64,000 nucleotides of DNA from Hyphomonas sp. (GCF_022844445.1 NZ_JALHLS010000009.1:62001-126000); one strand, 5' to 3'. Shown: positions 52,613 through 61,488, counted from the stretch's first letter. The notes: generated by a model from the sequence alone, not told the origin. Numbers and translations: made by a program.

Positions 52613-52933
52613 TTAGCCTTTGGCGGCCTTGTGGGCGGCGGTCAGGTTGGCGTTGTCGATGTCGCGGACCGCTGCGGCCAGGGTCCGCTCGGTGCAGGCC
52701 GAGACCTGAATTTCGCGGCCGAAGCTGAGCCGGCTGCCAGTGACGGAATGCTCGGCAGAGCAGCGCTCGGCAACCTGGTCACGGATCTTCGCGTATTCGG
52801 CCGAGGCGCCTTCAGCGGTGGCGAGATTGGCGCGGGAGAATTTGACATCCATCTTGAAGTCGCCGGTGGCGGCAAAGGCGGGTGCGGCGAGGGTGGAGAC
52901 GGCGAGGGCGGCGGCGAGGAGGGTGCGTTTCAT
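52613..52933 (-). CDS. UrcA family protein
   Basis: 106 residues with a cleaved signal peptide (LAAPAFA-A near 21-22). The mature part has two cysteines (ERCSAEH, VSACTERT) and helices as in the UrcA family, found in Hyphomonadaceae, Caulobacterales and sphingomonads; it is a periplasmic protein of unknown role. AAGGA lies before the ATG at 52933. It ends in a strong terminator, so it is a single-gene unit. Confidence 0.85.
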   Translation of the reverse strand: MKRTLLAAALAVSTLAAPAFAATGDFKMDVKFSRANLATAEGASAEYAKIRDQVAERCSAEHSVTGSRLSFGREIQVSACTERTLAAAVRDIDNANLTAAHKAAKG

Positions 52934-53026
52934 CTGGGCGTTTCCTTGTGGTTGATTTTGACTGTTCCTGGGGGAGAGGGGGAAGCACCGCCGGCTCAGG
53001 GGCGGTCCGGCGGTGCCTCCAGTCCG

Positions 53027-53212
53027 CTAGGCGCGAAGCGCGAAGCGGTTTTGACGGCGGCGGCGGCGGGCCAGGATATCAATCCGTTCGGCCGCGACCG
53101 TGTCATTTGCTGCCTTGATCCGGAGGGGAGTCGTTCCGGCGGGGCGGGCAAGCGCCGCGACAGGCTCGAGAACTTCGCTGCCGATGTCGCTGAAACGGGC
53201 GCGGGGGGACAT
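53027..53212 (-). CDS. 61-aa basic protein
   Basis: The ATG at 53212 follows a strong ribosome site (AAGGAG, 8-base spacing). The product is helical at the N-terminus and ends in an Arg-rich cluster (ARRRRRQNRF). No family is recognised. An A/T-rich promoter-like region lies upstream (53290-53400). The clean ribosome site and good promoter argue for a real gene; the basic tail may bind nucleic acid. Confidence 0.55.
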   Translation of the reverse strand: MSPRARFSDIGSEVLEPVAALARPAGTTPLRIKAANDTVAAERIDILARRRRRQNRFALRA

Positions 53213-53299
53213 GATCAATACTCCTTGTTGCTGGTTTTTCTGGTTCGTTTTGTCCTTGGCGGGCTCATCCCGCTGCCGACACCCTGAAGATAGGTCAGG

Positions 53300-53400
53300 A
53301 CTTATCGTTTTTCAATATTAAATTATCGAAAAAAAATAATTATCAATGAAATCAAGGACATAAATTCATCGAATAACGATATACGCGCCCCTTTCAGGGC
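53300..53400 (-). promoter_or_regulatory. A/T-rich promoter region with repeated TTATCG
   Basis: A sharp A/T-rich island in otherwise GC-rich DNA. On the minus strand TTGATA (53346-53341) and TTTAAT (53322-53317) with an 18-base spacer could form a promoter for the 61-aa gene. TTATCG occurs at about 53302, 53323 and again at 53412, with related words between, hinting at multiple protein sites. Confidence 0.45.
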
Positions 53401-53434
53401 AGCATCAATCCTTATCGACGGTCAATATGGGTGG

Positions 53435-53593
53435 TTAGCGGGACGCGCGGCAGCGGTCCGAGCAGAATCGTACCTCGTCCCAGACGCGTTCCCATTTCTT
53501 GCGCCAGGAGAACGGCCGGCCACAGGCGGCGCAGGTCTTCACCGGCAGGTCCCGCTTGGCCACGGCTTTGCCGGCGCCGGCCTTACGAGGCAT
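53435..53593 (-). CDS. DUF2256 protein, 52 aa
   Basis: A very short gene. The product is basic at the N-terminus, then has [20 protein letters not shown] and FCSDRCR near the end, the four-cysteine pattern of DUF2256, likely a zinc finger. The family is commonly encoded next to photolyase/cryptochrome genes. Its start overlaps the photolyase 3' end by 11 bases on the same strand, so the two are translationally coupled. Confidence 0.85.
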   Translation of the reverse strand: MPRKAGAGKAVAKRDLPVKTCAACGRPFSWRKKWERVWDEVRFCSDRCRASR

Positions 53594-55160
53594 GCGTCAG
53601 GTCGAGGCTGAGCTGGGCGGTCGGGGCGGCCTTGCGCTCGGTCCGGCGGGTCGCCGCGCGGCGGCGCTGGCTGGTGGGGGCGAGACCGGCGCGCCGGCTG
53701 CCATGCCGGGACTGGATGTCGTCTGCCGCATGGGCGTGGCCGGGCGAGCGGCGCACCGCGGCGATACGGGTGCGGGCCTGGTCGGCAGCGGCCATGTGAT
53801 CCACCATGCGCATGGGATAGGTCTGGCCCAATACGATGCCGGCGGCCGAAAGGATTTCGGGCGCAGCCTCCCACGGCGCGTGGAGGAAGACGCCAGGCAG
53901 CTGCGCAAGTTCGGGCACCCAGCGCCGGATGAAGACGCCGTCTGGGTCCTGGTCGCGGGACTGTTTGACCGGATTGTAGATGCGCGGCGTGTTGGTGCCG
54001 GTGGTCGCCGACTGCATCTGGGCCTGCGCGTAGTGGATCCCGGGCTCGAAATCCGTGAAGCGCGCAGCGAGCCGTTCGGCGGGGACCTTCCAGTCCAGCC
54101 AAAGGTGATGCGCAGCAAAGCCCATCGCCATGGCCCGCATGCGGAAATTGAGCCAGCCGGTCGCCTTCAGCGAGCGCATGCAGGCATCCAGGAAAGGAAA
54201 CCCGGTGCGCCCCTCTAGCCAGGCTTCAAGGCGCGGATCGTTCGCCTCGGGGCGCGGGCGCAGGCCATCATAGGCGGGATGCAGGTTGCGGCTTTCGAGT
54301 GAGGTCTGGTCTTCCAGCTTCTGGATGAAGTGGCAGTGCCAATGAAGGCGGGAGATGAAGCTGTCGATCGAGGCGGCGAAAAGTTCGTCGCGTTGGCCCG
54401 CATGCAGGTCGCGGGCGCGGCGGGCGGCCTGCCAGGCTTCGCGCAGTGAGATAGTGCCGAAAGCAAGATGCGGCGAGAGGCGCGAGCAGGCCTCGGTGCC
54501 GGTGAGCGGGCTCGACATGTCGGCGCGGTAGGTGCGCCCGCGCTCTTCCAGAAAGGAGCGCAGGCATTCGACCCCGGCGGTGCGCCCGCCCGGCTGGCGG
54601 GCCGGGCAGTCGTCTGCGCCGAGGCCGAAATCTTCGGCGATGGGCCAGTGGGAGGCGGGCAGGGCCGGCGCACGGATCGCGTCCGGCGCCTTCGCACGCG
54701 GCTCGGCCATGCGCTGCTCCCAGCGGGCGGCCCAGCCATCGCGCGACTTGAGGCCGCGCACGACGCCGTGCTGCGCCTGCTCGCGCACGGACACACCGGC
54801 ATTGCGCGCCCAGCGGCGGACCTGGCGGTCGCGGTCGAAGGTCCATTGCAGGCCGGTTTCTTCATGCGCGTGAATCGCCTCGAGACCATACTCGCGGTGC
54901 AGGGCGGAGAAGACATCGACTGCATGGCCGGTGCGCACGACAAGGCGGCTGCCGCGCGCCTCAAGCGCGGCGTCCAGCTCGCGCAGGGAGTCGATCACGA
55001 AATCAAACTGGCGGCGGGAATGCTCCGGCTGGGCCCAGTAGCCCGGCTCGAAAATGTAGAGCGGCACAACCGGCGCGCCGCTGGCCACCGCAGCCAGCAG
55101 CGCGGTGTGATCATGGACCCGGAGGTCCCGTTTGAACCAGACGACATGAACACCAGACAT
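53583..55160 (-). CDS. phrB: Deoxyribodipyrimidine photolyase / cryptochrome family
   Basis: 525 residues from the ATG at 55160. The N-terminal photolyase domain starts [19 protein letters not shown]. The FAD-binding C-terminal part has [54 protein letters not shown] and [19 protein letters not shown], all hallmarks of class I photolyases. The last ~60 residues are basic. It repairs UV-induced pyrimidine dimers with blue light; cryptochrome-type enzymes look the same. Coupled to DUF2256. Confidence 0.93.
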   Translation of the reverse strand: MSGVHVVWFKRDLRVHDHTALLAAVASGAPVVPLYIFEPGYWAQPEHSRRQFDFVIDSLRELDAALEARGSRLVVRTGHAVDVFSALHREYGLEAIHAHEETGLQWTFDRDRQVRRWARNAGVSVREQAQHGVVRGLKSRDGWAARWEQRMAEPRAKAPDAIRAPALPASHWPIAEDFGLGADDCPARQPGGRTAGVECLRSFLEERGRTYRADMSSPLTGTEACSRLSPHLAFGTISLREAWQAARRARDLHAGQRDELFAASIDSFISRLHWHCHFIQKLEDQTSLESRNLHPAYDGLRPRPEANDPRLEAWLEGRTGFPFLDACMRSLKATGWLNFRMRAMAMGFAAHHLWLDWKVPAERLAARFTDFEPGIHYAQAQMQSATTGTNTPRIYNPVKQSRDQDPDGVFIRRWVPELAQLPGVFLHAPWEAAPEILSAAGIVLGQTYPMRMVDHMAAADQARTRIAAVRRSPGHAHAADDIQSRHGSRRAGLAPTSQRRRAATRRTERKAAPTAQLSLDLTHAS

Positions 55161-55259
55161 GGAACAAACATAGAACAAAGCCGGTGGGTGATCAAGGGGC
55201 CGGTCGCTGGACCTTCGGACGGGCCGGGCTAAGTGGCGAAACAGGAACAGGAGGCGCCC

Positions 55260-56225
55260 ATGGCGATCGCAGTTATTGGCGCCGGCATGGCGGGGCTCGC
55301 GGCAGCAGCGGCGCTGACCCGCGGCGGAGAGGACGTCCGGCTGTTCGACAAGGGGCGCGGCCCCGGCGGTCGGATGGCGACGCGCAGGGTAAAGCTGGGC
55401 GAGACCGAGATCGCGTTCGATCACGGCGCGCAATACTTCACGGCGCGGTCACCCGAGTTCCGGGACGTGGTGGACAGCTGGATGCGAGCAGGCGCGGCGG
55501 CCGAGTGGGGTGAGGGGCGGTATGTCGGTACGCCGGCAATGAACAGCGTGATCCGGGCGATGGCCGCGCCGCTGGAGGTGACCTGGGGCGCGCAGGTGGG
55601 CGCCATTGAGGGGGCGCCGGGAGCCTGGAGGCTGCGGATGGAAGATGGTTCGTCTACGGAGGAGTTCGCGCAGGTGATCGTGGCAGTGCCGGCGGAGCAG
55701 GCGGCGGTGTTGCTGGCGATGGTGGCGCCAGAGCTGGCCATTCAGGCGGGCAGCGTCCGGTCGGCGCCGTGCTGGGCGGTGATGCTGGGCTATGCGCAGG
55801 CGACGGGAATGACGATTCATGCCCTGGAGCCGGAGGCCGGCCCGATTGGCTGGGTCGCGCGCAATTCCTCAAAGGCGGGTCGCGCCGGTGCGGAGACTTG
55901 GGTGCTGCATGCGCGCGCGGGCTGGTCGGCTGAACATCTCGAGGATGCGCCGGAGGTAGTGGCCGCGGCCTTGACGGCGGCGTTCCACGACCTGACAGGC
56001 GCTGGCGAGCCGGACCTCGCGCTGGCGCATCGCTGGCGCTATGCGCGAGTGACCGAGGCGCTGGACGAGCCATTCCAGTTCGATGCCGCGCTCGGCCTTG
56101 CGACCTGCGGCGACTGGCACCTCGGCGCGCGCGTGGAAGCCGCCTGGATGAGCGGGCACTTGCTTGCCGAAGAATTGTTGCGTCAAAGAAATGACGTCAG
56201 CCCCATGTTTGTGGATAACCTGTGA
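55260..56225 (+). CDS. FAD-dependent amine oxidase-like (renalase-type) oxidoreductase
   Basis: 321 residues. The FAD Rossmann motif is VIGAGMAGLAAAAAL at about 5-19, followed by DKGRGPGGRMATRR, which is diagnostic for the renalase-like group. C-terminal ATCGDWHLGARVEAAWMSG contains the second FAD contact. These enzymes oxidise altered NAD(P)H isomers or amines. AGGAGG lies 5 bases before the ATG at 55260. Divergent from phrB, a pairing seen in other proteobacteria. Confidence 0.9.
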   Translation: MAIAVIGAGMAGLAAAAALTRGGEDVRLFDKGRGPGGRMATRRVKLGETEIAFDHGAQYFTARSPEFRDVVDSWMRAGAAAEWGEGRYVGTPAMNSVIRAMAAPLEVTWGAQVGAIEGAPGAWRLRMEDGSSTEEFAQVIVAVPAEQAAVLLAMVAPELAIQAGSVRSAPCWAVMLGYAQATGMTIHALEPEAGPIGWVARNSSKAGRAGAETWVLHARAGWSAEHLEDAPEVVAAALTAAFHDLTGAGEPDLALAHRWRYARVTEALDEPFQFDAALGLATCGDWHLGARVEAAWMSGHLLAEELLRQRNDVSPMFVDNL

Positions 56226-56422
56226 AGAGGTTGCGGGGATGTCGGCAGGGCATCCGAAGGGGCAGGCGTTACCTGGTCTGCCGACCTGTCCGCGCCTCGG
56301 GGCGAAGAGGCTCCACACAACCTGGGCACCGGGACTTTCTGACGCCGCGTGACCGCTTGGCGGATGCGGGCGCCCGGCTTAGTGTGCCCCTTTGAAGACA
56401 GATAATCCGAGGGAGTAAGCCG

Positions 56423-57637
56423 ATGGCCTATGACGATGCCGAGCAACTCGAGGCCTTCCGCCTCGACACCCGCAAATGGCTGGAAGCCAATTGCCCGCCC
56501 TCGATGCGTACGCCGATGCCGGATGACGAGGTTGTGTGGGGCGGACGCAACGCGACCTTCAAGAACCCGGAGTCGAAACTCTGGCTCGACCGGATGGGGG
56601 AGAAGGGCTGGACCTCGCCGGAATGGCCGAAGGAATATGGCGGCGGCGGCCTTAGCCGCGCTGAGGCGCGCGTGCTGGAGCAGGAGCTGCGCCGCATCAA
56701 GGCGCGCCCGCCGCTGTTCTCGTTCGGCCTGTGGATGTTCGGCCCGGCGCTGCTGGAATTTGGCAACCACGAACAGAAGCTGCGCTTCATCCCGGACATC
56801 CTGAAGGGCAAGATCCGCTGGTGCCAGGGATATTCCGAGCCGGGCGCGGGCTCTGACCTCGCCGGTCTGCAGACACGCTGCGAGGACAAGGGCGACCACT
56901 ACCTGATCAACGGCCAGAAGGTGTGGACTTCCTATGCCGACAAGGCAGACTGGATCTTCTGCCTCGTGCGCACAGACACCTCGACCAAGCATGAGGGCAT
57001 CAGCTTTATCCTGTTCGACATGAAATCGCCGGGCGTGGAAGCGCGCCCCATCCAGCTGATCTCCGGCGAGAGCCCGTTCTGCGAGACCTTCTTCACCGAT
57101 GTAAAAGTGCCCAAGGACCAGCTGGTCGGCCGCGTGAACGGCGGTTGGGACATTGCGAAACGCCTGCTGCAATTCGAGCGCTCGTCGATTTCGGCTGGCG
57201 GCTTCGGCGGCACCGGCGGCTCGGGCATTCTCGGGCCGGAAGACTATGCCAAGCAGCATATCGGCACCGATGAAGCCGGCCGTATCCTGGACGGCGACCT
57301 GCGCGGCCGCATCACCGATCACCGGATGTATGCCAAGGCCTTCGCGCTGACCGTCCAGCGCCAGACCGAGCAGGCGAAAGCCGGTCAGGCGGTCGGCCAC
57401 ACTGCGTCGATCCTGAAGTACGGCGCCGCAAAGATGAACCAGGACCGGCACGAGCTGCTGATTGAGGCGCTCGGCACCGAGGGCCTCGGCTGGGAAGGCG
57501 AGGGCTTTGACAAGAATGCCAAGAAGGTCACGCGTCAGTGGCTTCGCTCAAAAGGCAACTCGATCGAGGGCGGCACCTCCGAGATCAATCTCAATGTCAT
57601 TGCCAAGCGTGTGCTCGGCCTGAAGGAGCATCAGTAG
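56423..57637 (+). CDS. Acyl-CoA dehydrogenase, subunit 1 of a pair
   Basis: 404 residues. The N-terminal helical domain starts MAYDDAEQLEAFRLDTRKWL. The mid-domain has WCQGYSEPGAGSDLAGLQ and the FAD-binding QKVWTSYADKADW. The C-terminal domain has GGTSEINLNVIAKRVLG. This is a FadE-type dehydrogenase that desaturates acyl-CoA at alpha-beta. The next gene, two bases away, encodes a second ACAD-like protein, the layout of heteromeric alpha2beta2 dehydrogenases of steroid or side-chain degradation. GAGGGAG precedes the ATG at 56423. Confidence 0.93.
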   Translation: MAYDDAEQLEAFRLDTRKWLEANCPPSMRTPMPDDEVVWGGRNATFKNPESKLWLDRMGEKGWTSPEWPKEYGGGGLSRAEARVLEQELRRIKARPPLFSFGLWMFGPALLEFGNHEQKLRFIPDILKGKIRWCQGYSEPGAGSDLAGLQTRCEDKGDHYLINGQKVWTSYADKADWIFCLVRTDTSTKHEGISFILFDMKSPGVEARPIQLISGESPFCETFFTDVKVPKDQLVGRVNGGWDIAKRLLQFERSSISAGGFGGTGGSGILGPEDYAKQHIGTDEAGRILDGDLRGRITDHRMYAKAFALTVQRQTEQAKAGQAVGHTASILKYGAAKMNQDRHELLIEALGTEGLGWEGEGFDKNAKKVTRQWLRSKGNSIEGGTSEINLNVIAKRVLGLKEHQ

Positions 57638-57639
57638 TC

Positions 57640-58776
57640 ATGTCGTTCGTTCTCACTGAAGACCAGGAAATGCTGCGCGAGACAGCGATGGCGTTCGCGC
57701 GCGATGAGCTGCCCGTAGCGCATCTGCGCGCCTTACGCGACAAGGGCGCCAACGGGAATGACCCGGCGACGCGCAAGAAGCTGGCAGAGCTCGGCTTCTT
57801 CGGCGTCATCGTTCCGGACGAACCGGGCGGCGAGACGTTCGGCCTGGTCGGCCTCGGCCAGATCCTCGAGGCACAGGGCCGCACGCTGGCAGCAACGCCG
57901 CTGGTGCAGACGGCGCTGATCGCGGCGTCCGCGCTGCAACTTGGCGGAACGCCCGCGCAGAAAGCCGAATGGCTGCCGAAGATTGCGGCCGGCGAGGTGA
58001 CGTTTGCGCTGGCGCTCGACGAGTCGGCGCACTTCTCGCCCTACAGCATCGCCACTGAAGCCGAGCGCGACGGGCAGGGCTTCACGCTGAACGGCCTGAA
58101 GAAATATGTGCCGGACGGTCATTATGCGGACGTTTTCATCGTTGCCGCGCGCACCTTCGGTGAAGCGGGCGACCGGCACGGCATCAGCCTGTTCCTCGTG
58201 CCGAAAGGCGCGAAGGGCGTGACGGTCACGCCGCTGAAGACGGTTGACAGCCACGGCGCGGCACATGTCAGCTTTGACGGCGTGCATGTTCCACAAACGG
58301 CGCTGGTAGGCCCGGCCGATGAAGGCGCAGATATCCTTGATCCACTGCTCGACCGCGCGGCGATCGGCATGGCCGCCGAAATGCTGGGCTCGGCCCAGGC
58401 GGCATTCGACATGACGCTGGACTACCTCAACAACCGCAAACAGTTCGGTCAGCTGATCGGGTCGTTCCAGTCGCTGCAGCACCGCGCCGCGAAGATGTTC
58501 GTGGAACTCGAAATGACACGTTCGTGCGTCGCAGCAGCGCTCGGCGCGGTCGATGGCGGCAAGGCAGATGTGGCGGAACTCGCAAGCCTCGCGAAGGCGA
58601 AGGCGGGCGAGCTTGTGCACCTTGTCTCGAACGAGTGCGTACAGATGCATGGCGGCATCGGCATGACTGACGCGGCCGAGCCGGGCTTCTACATGAAACG
58701 GGCCCGCGTGCAGGAAGCGCTCTACGGCTCGGCCAGCTGGCACCGTGATCGCTACGCACGGCTGAACGGGTTCTGA
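57640..58776 (+). CDS. Acyl-CoA dehydrogenase, subunit 2 of a pair
   Basis: 378 residues beginning at the ATG at 57640, two bases after the stop of subunit 1. It starts SFVLTEDQEMLRETAMAF; the mid-region IVPDEPGGETFGLVGL and ALALDESAHFSPY is more diverged than in subunit 1, and the C-terminal has LDYLNNRKQFGQLIGSFQSLQHR and CVQMHGGIGMTD. The usual GSDLA-type mid-domain loop is missing, so one partner may lack full catalytic function. A heteromeric complex with subunit 1 is the likely form. A strong terminator follows. Confidence 0.92.
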   Translation: MSFVLTEDQEMLRETAMAFARDELPVAHLRALRDKGANGNDPATRKKLAELGFFGVIVPDEPGGETFGLVGLGQILEAQGRTLAATPLVQTALIAASALQLGGTPAQKAEWLPKIAAGEVTFALALDESAHFSPYSIATEAERDGQGFTLNGLKKYVPDGHYADVFIVAARTFGEAGDRHGISLFLVPKGAKGVTVTPLKTVDSHGAAHVSFDGVHVPQTALVGPADEGADILDPLLDRAAIGMAAEMLGSAQAAFDMTLDYLNNRKQFGQLIGSFQSLQHRAAKMFVELEMTRSCVAAALGAVDGGKADVAELASLAKAKAGELVHLVSNECVQMHGGIGMTDAAEPGFYMKRARVQEALYGSASWHRDRYARLNGF

Positions 58777-58795
58777 TCCGCAGGCAGATGAAATG

Positions 58796-58829
58796 AAAAC
58801 GCCGGAGGATGTCCTCCGGCGTTTTTTTT
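58796..58829. terminator. Bidirectional terminator
   Basis: 11-bp perfect stem (58799-58809 with 58812-58822) with a two-base loop and eight T on the plus strand; AAAA on the other side serves the convergent SIMPL gene. Confidence 0.9.
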
Positions 58830-58852
58830 GTTTCTCGATTTACCCGGCGGAC

Positions 58853-59755
58853 CTACCGCTCGATCTGGTAGATCATGCAGACGCTGGCTGAAACTGGCTG
58901 GGACCTGTCATCCGAAGGCAGGTTCAGCGCGTCGATGTCGGCCTGTGTGATGGTCACCTGACGCCCGTCGATCATGCCGGATGCCAGGGGTGGCGGCGGC
59001 GGAGGAGGGGGCGGGGGTGGGGGCGCCATAGCATAAGACTTGTCGTAGTAGTCATAGTCGCTGCCTGCCATCGACGACCAGTTGCCAAGGCACGGCCCGG
59101 AGCCTTCCTGTACCACCATCAGCTTGCCGAGCTTCCCGCCACTGGCCGATGCGGTGGCCTTGGCACGATCGGCGCCGTCTTTCACGGCGGCTTCATAAGC
59201 CTGGCGGTTCAGCTCCGTCGTGCGTTCCAGATAGGTCGACAGGCCCGAGGAGTTTTCCGGGCCGAGCGCGAGCGCGCCGGCTCGGGCGGTACCGGCCTTG
59301 GAGACATCTTCCACCGTGACAGTCAGTGTGACGCGGGCTTCATAGGCACGGATCTTGTCGGAACGCTCGTTGTCGATCCGGTTCCCATCCTTGTCCTTGT
59401 ACTGCTCATACAGCGCCGTGACGTTCACGGACGATTGGACGATCGAGCCCTTGCCGGCGGCTTTCTTGATCGTGTCATAGGCGAGGCGTCCGCGCTCGAC
59501 GGCGAGCTGCATGGCCTTTTTCGAATCCTTGTCGGTTTCGAGATAGGTGACGGTGAACGAGGCGCGGTTCGGGGCAACCTGCATGTCGGCGCGGCCGAGC
59601 ACTTCGATCACGGGAACACGGGTCCAGTAAGGCGTCGTGAAAGCCTGGTCCTGGAAGTCCGGCGCGGCCTGTGCGAGGGCCGGCAGGAAAGCGGCTGCCG
59701 TGCAGGCTGCCAGAAGGCCGCCCGTGAAGCGGGAGAGTCGGGTGCGATATGTCAT
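58853..59755 (-). CDS. SIMPL domain (DUF541) protein
   Basis: 300 residues. A signal peptide with an Ala-rich cleavage region (PALAQA) leads to a SIMPL domain starting VIEVLGRADMQVAPNRA and including YEARVTLTVTVEDVSKAG. A run of 12 prolines sits near 240-251, followed by a 45-residue tail. The family is periplasmic or outer-membrane associated with unknown role. ATG at 59755, with GGGG upstream. Ends in the bidirectional terminator. Confidence 0.85.
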   Translation of the reverse strand: MTYRTRLSRFTGGLLAACTAAAFLPALAQAAPDFQDQAFTTPYWTRVPVIEVLGRADMQVAPNRASFTVTYLETDKDSKKAMQLAVERGRLAYDTIKKAAGKGSIVQSSVNVTALYEQYKDKDGNRIDNERSDKIRAYEARVTLTVTVEDVSKAGTARAGALALGPENSSGLSTYLERTTELNRQAYEAAVKDGADRAKATASASGGKLGKLMVVQEGSGPCLGNWSSMAGSDYDYYDKSYAMAPPPPPPPPPPPPLASGMIDGRQVTITQADIDALNLPSDDRSQPVSASVCMIYQIER

Positions 59756-59858
59756 GTGTTTCCCCACAAAGACCTGTTTGTTGGCTGCCGCGATTTGCGC
59801 GGCAACGCCCTGACTATCCACGTCTTGATGTGTCGGCACAATGGCCGCCGAGAGGCTC

Positions 59859-60335
59859 TTACGAGTTCGCTTCCGACTGGAGCAGGGTGTAACGCTCGAT
59901 GCCGATCCGCTCGATCAGCGCAAACTGCTTCTCGAGGAAGTCGACATGCTCCTCCTCGTTATGGAGGATCTTGCCGAACAGGTCGCGGCTCACATAGTCG
60001 CGCACCTTCTCGCAATGCTCCATCGCGTCGCGCAGGACGGGAATCGCTATGTTCTCGAGCTTTAGGTCGCATTCCAGGATTTCCTGAACGCTCTCGCCGA
60101 TGTGCAGCTTGCCGAGATCCTGAAGGTTCGGCAGGCCGCCGAGAAAGAGGACGCGCTCGATCAGCCAGTCGGCATGATGCATCTCCTCGATCGATTCATC
60201 GTGCTCCTTCTTGGAGAGCTTGGAGACGCCCCATTCGCGCAGCATCCGCGAATGCAGGAAGTACTGGTTGATGGCCGTCAGCTCGTTCTTGAGGGTGAGG
60301 TTGAGAAATTCGATGACTTTCTTGTCGCCTTGCAT
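59859..60335 (-). CDS. bfr: Bacterioferritin
   Basis: 158 residues, normal for the family. Diiron-site residues are Glu18, Glu51 and His54 (EEMHHADWLIERVL), and Met52 is the haem ligand; Glu127 and His130 appear in LHNEEEHVDFLEKQ. It stores iron in a 24-mer shell with haem. CAGGAG lies before the ATG at 60335. The bfd gene is 194 bases upstream on the same strand; a -10-like TATAAG near 60384 suggests bfr has its own promoter. Confidence 0.96.
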   Translation of the reverse strand: MQGDKKVIEFLNLTLKNELTAINQYFLHSRMLREWGVSKLSKKEHDESIEEMHHADWLIERVLFLGGLPNLQDLGKLHIGESVQEILECDLKLENIAIPVLRDAMEHCEKVRDYVSRDLFGKILHNEEEHVDFLEKQFALIERIGIERYTLLQSEANS

Positions 60336-60529
60336 GAGCGGCTCCTGCGGTCTGGGAGGGTTACGGGGATTTACCTAGCCTTATAGGCGAACCGCGCCTG
60401 TGACAACAAAAAATCCAATAAAATCAATTGCATATGATAGTGAGACACACTTGCAATCAGCCGTACGCTCCGTTCCGCGCGTTGGGACGAAGCGTTTGAA
60501 ATGTAAGGAGTTTGAAGATGGCGGGCCGA

Positions 60530-60730
60530 TTACTCGGCGGCGAGGATCTGCAGTTCGGGAACGCAGCGGTCCATATGATCGGAGATCATTTCGCCGATCG
60601 TGGTGGTGCATTTTCCGCAATTGATCTTGCAGCCATGATGGGCCTGGACCGCTTTCGGGCTGCGCGCACCCGATTCCACGGCTTCGCGGACGGAGCGGCA
60701 GTTGATTCGGTTGCACACGCAAATGATCAT
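60530..60730 (-). CDS. bfd: Bacterioferritin-associated ferredoxin
   Basis: 66 residues. The [2Fe-2S] site is ICVCNRINC near 3-11 and HGCKINCGKCTTTI near 33-46, the BFD pattern. Bfd delivers electrons to release iron from bacterioferritin. The start at 60730 is favoured by length; ATG at 60739 and GTG at 60748 are in frame. No Shine-Dalgarno is visible; a promoter at 60765-60737 would give an almost leaderless message at the ATG 60730. A Fur-like palindrome covers this region. Confidence 0.9.
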   Translation of the reverse strand: MIICVCNRINCRSVREAVESGARSPKAVQAHHGCKINCGKCTTTIGEMISDHMDRCVPELQILAAE

Positions 60731-60765
60731 GAGAACCATTTGCAGCACTTGCGAATGAGTGTCAA
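60725..60765 (-). promoter_or_regulatory. Fur-like site and promoter of bfd
   Basis: A 19-bp minus-strand element at 60743-60725 agrees with the Escherichia coli Fur-box consensus at 13 of 19 positions and has GCAAATG...CATTTGC arms. A -35 TTGACA (60765-60760) lies 17 bases from a weak -10 CAAATG (60742-60737), which the Fur-like site overlaps. Confidence 0.5.
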
Positions 60766-60793
60766 TCGAAGAGTTGGGTTAATGGCGGGGACT

Positions 60794-61021
60794 TCAACCG
60801 AGCGGCGGCGCCTGCCAGCCAAACACGGATTCCACGTCCGTTTCGAACACTCGGGCGATCCGGAAGGCGCTTTCGAGGGAGGGGGAATACTTGCCGAGTT
60901 CGATGGCGATCACGGTCTGGCGCGTTACGCCGATGGCCTCGGCGAGGGCGGACTGGCTCATGCCGCCAGCGGATTCGCGCAGCTCGCGGATACGATTGGT
61001 GATCGGCGGGGGCTTGCCCAT
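60794..61021 (-). CDS. XRE-family helix-turn-helix regulator
   Basis: 75 residues, almost all a single HTH domain: ITNRIRELRESAGGMSQSAL then EAIGVTRQTVIAIELGKYSP and LESAFRIARVFETDVESVF. This is the short XRE type often paired with a membrane protein such as DUF2178. It is three bases downstream of the membrane gene on the same strand, so they are one operon. It probably represses its own promoter through the two 18-bp operators at 61489 and 61534. Confidence 0.92.
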   Translation of the reverse strand: MGKPPPITNRIRELRESAGGMSQSALAEAIGVTRQTVIAIELGKYSPSLESAFRIARVFETDVESVFGWQAPPLG

Positions 61022-61024
61022 TGC

Positions 61025-61474
61025 TCAGACATCCCGGCGATAGAGCATGATCTGGAACACGTATTCTGCGATCTGGCCAAGCATCAGGCTCAGGAAGACG
61101 AGGTGGAACAGCATGTGGCCATCACCGTGGACGCCGTAATGCCAGAGCGAACCGAACGCCGCGGCGGCAATCACGTAGCCGGACCAGTTGCCGGCCTTAT
61201 CGGCAATGATCTTCTCGCGCTCGTCAGCCGGCGCATCGGCCTCGCGCGGGGATGTGCCGGCGAGTACCGACATGACGGCGACCGAGGCGATCACGATGAC
61301 GACGACGTAGGCGATAACGAAACCGATGAACGGCGGTGACGTTCGGCCCAGCGCCTGCGAGGCGCTGATCACCAGGTTGAGATAGAAGGCGGCGCCTCCG
61401 GTCAGGATGGCGGCCATTGCCCAGGCGGTCTTCTCGCGGAAGGGCGTGTTGCGCAGGGCGGTGAGCAGGGACAT
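61025..61474 (-). CDS. DUF2178-like membrane protein
   Basis: 149 residues from the ATG at 61474, which has GGAG seven bases upstream. Four predicted helices and the DUF2178-type motif [19 protein letters not shown] near 86-104. A longer start at 61513 is unlikely because the promoter -10 box covers it. It precedes the XRE gene by 3 bases. Family function is unknown; in other bacteria such pairs are often stress- or phase-regulated. Confidence 0.78.
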   Translation of the reverse strand: MSLLTALRNTPFREKTAWAMAAILTGGAAFYLNLVISASQALGRTSPPFIGFVIAYVVVIVIASVAVMSVLAGTSPREADAPADEREKIIADKAGNWSGYVIAAAAFGSLWHYGVHGDGHMLFHLVFLSLMLGQIAEYVFQIMLYRRDV

Positions 61475-61488
61475 CGAAGACTCCGGGG

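Noticed and set aside
56210-56218. Perfect DnaA-box-like TGTGGATAA (also at 46420-46428)
   Set aside because: Single isolated boxes inside or at the edge of genes, no cluster, no A/T-rich unwinding region and no dnaA nearby, so not an origin.
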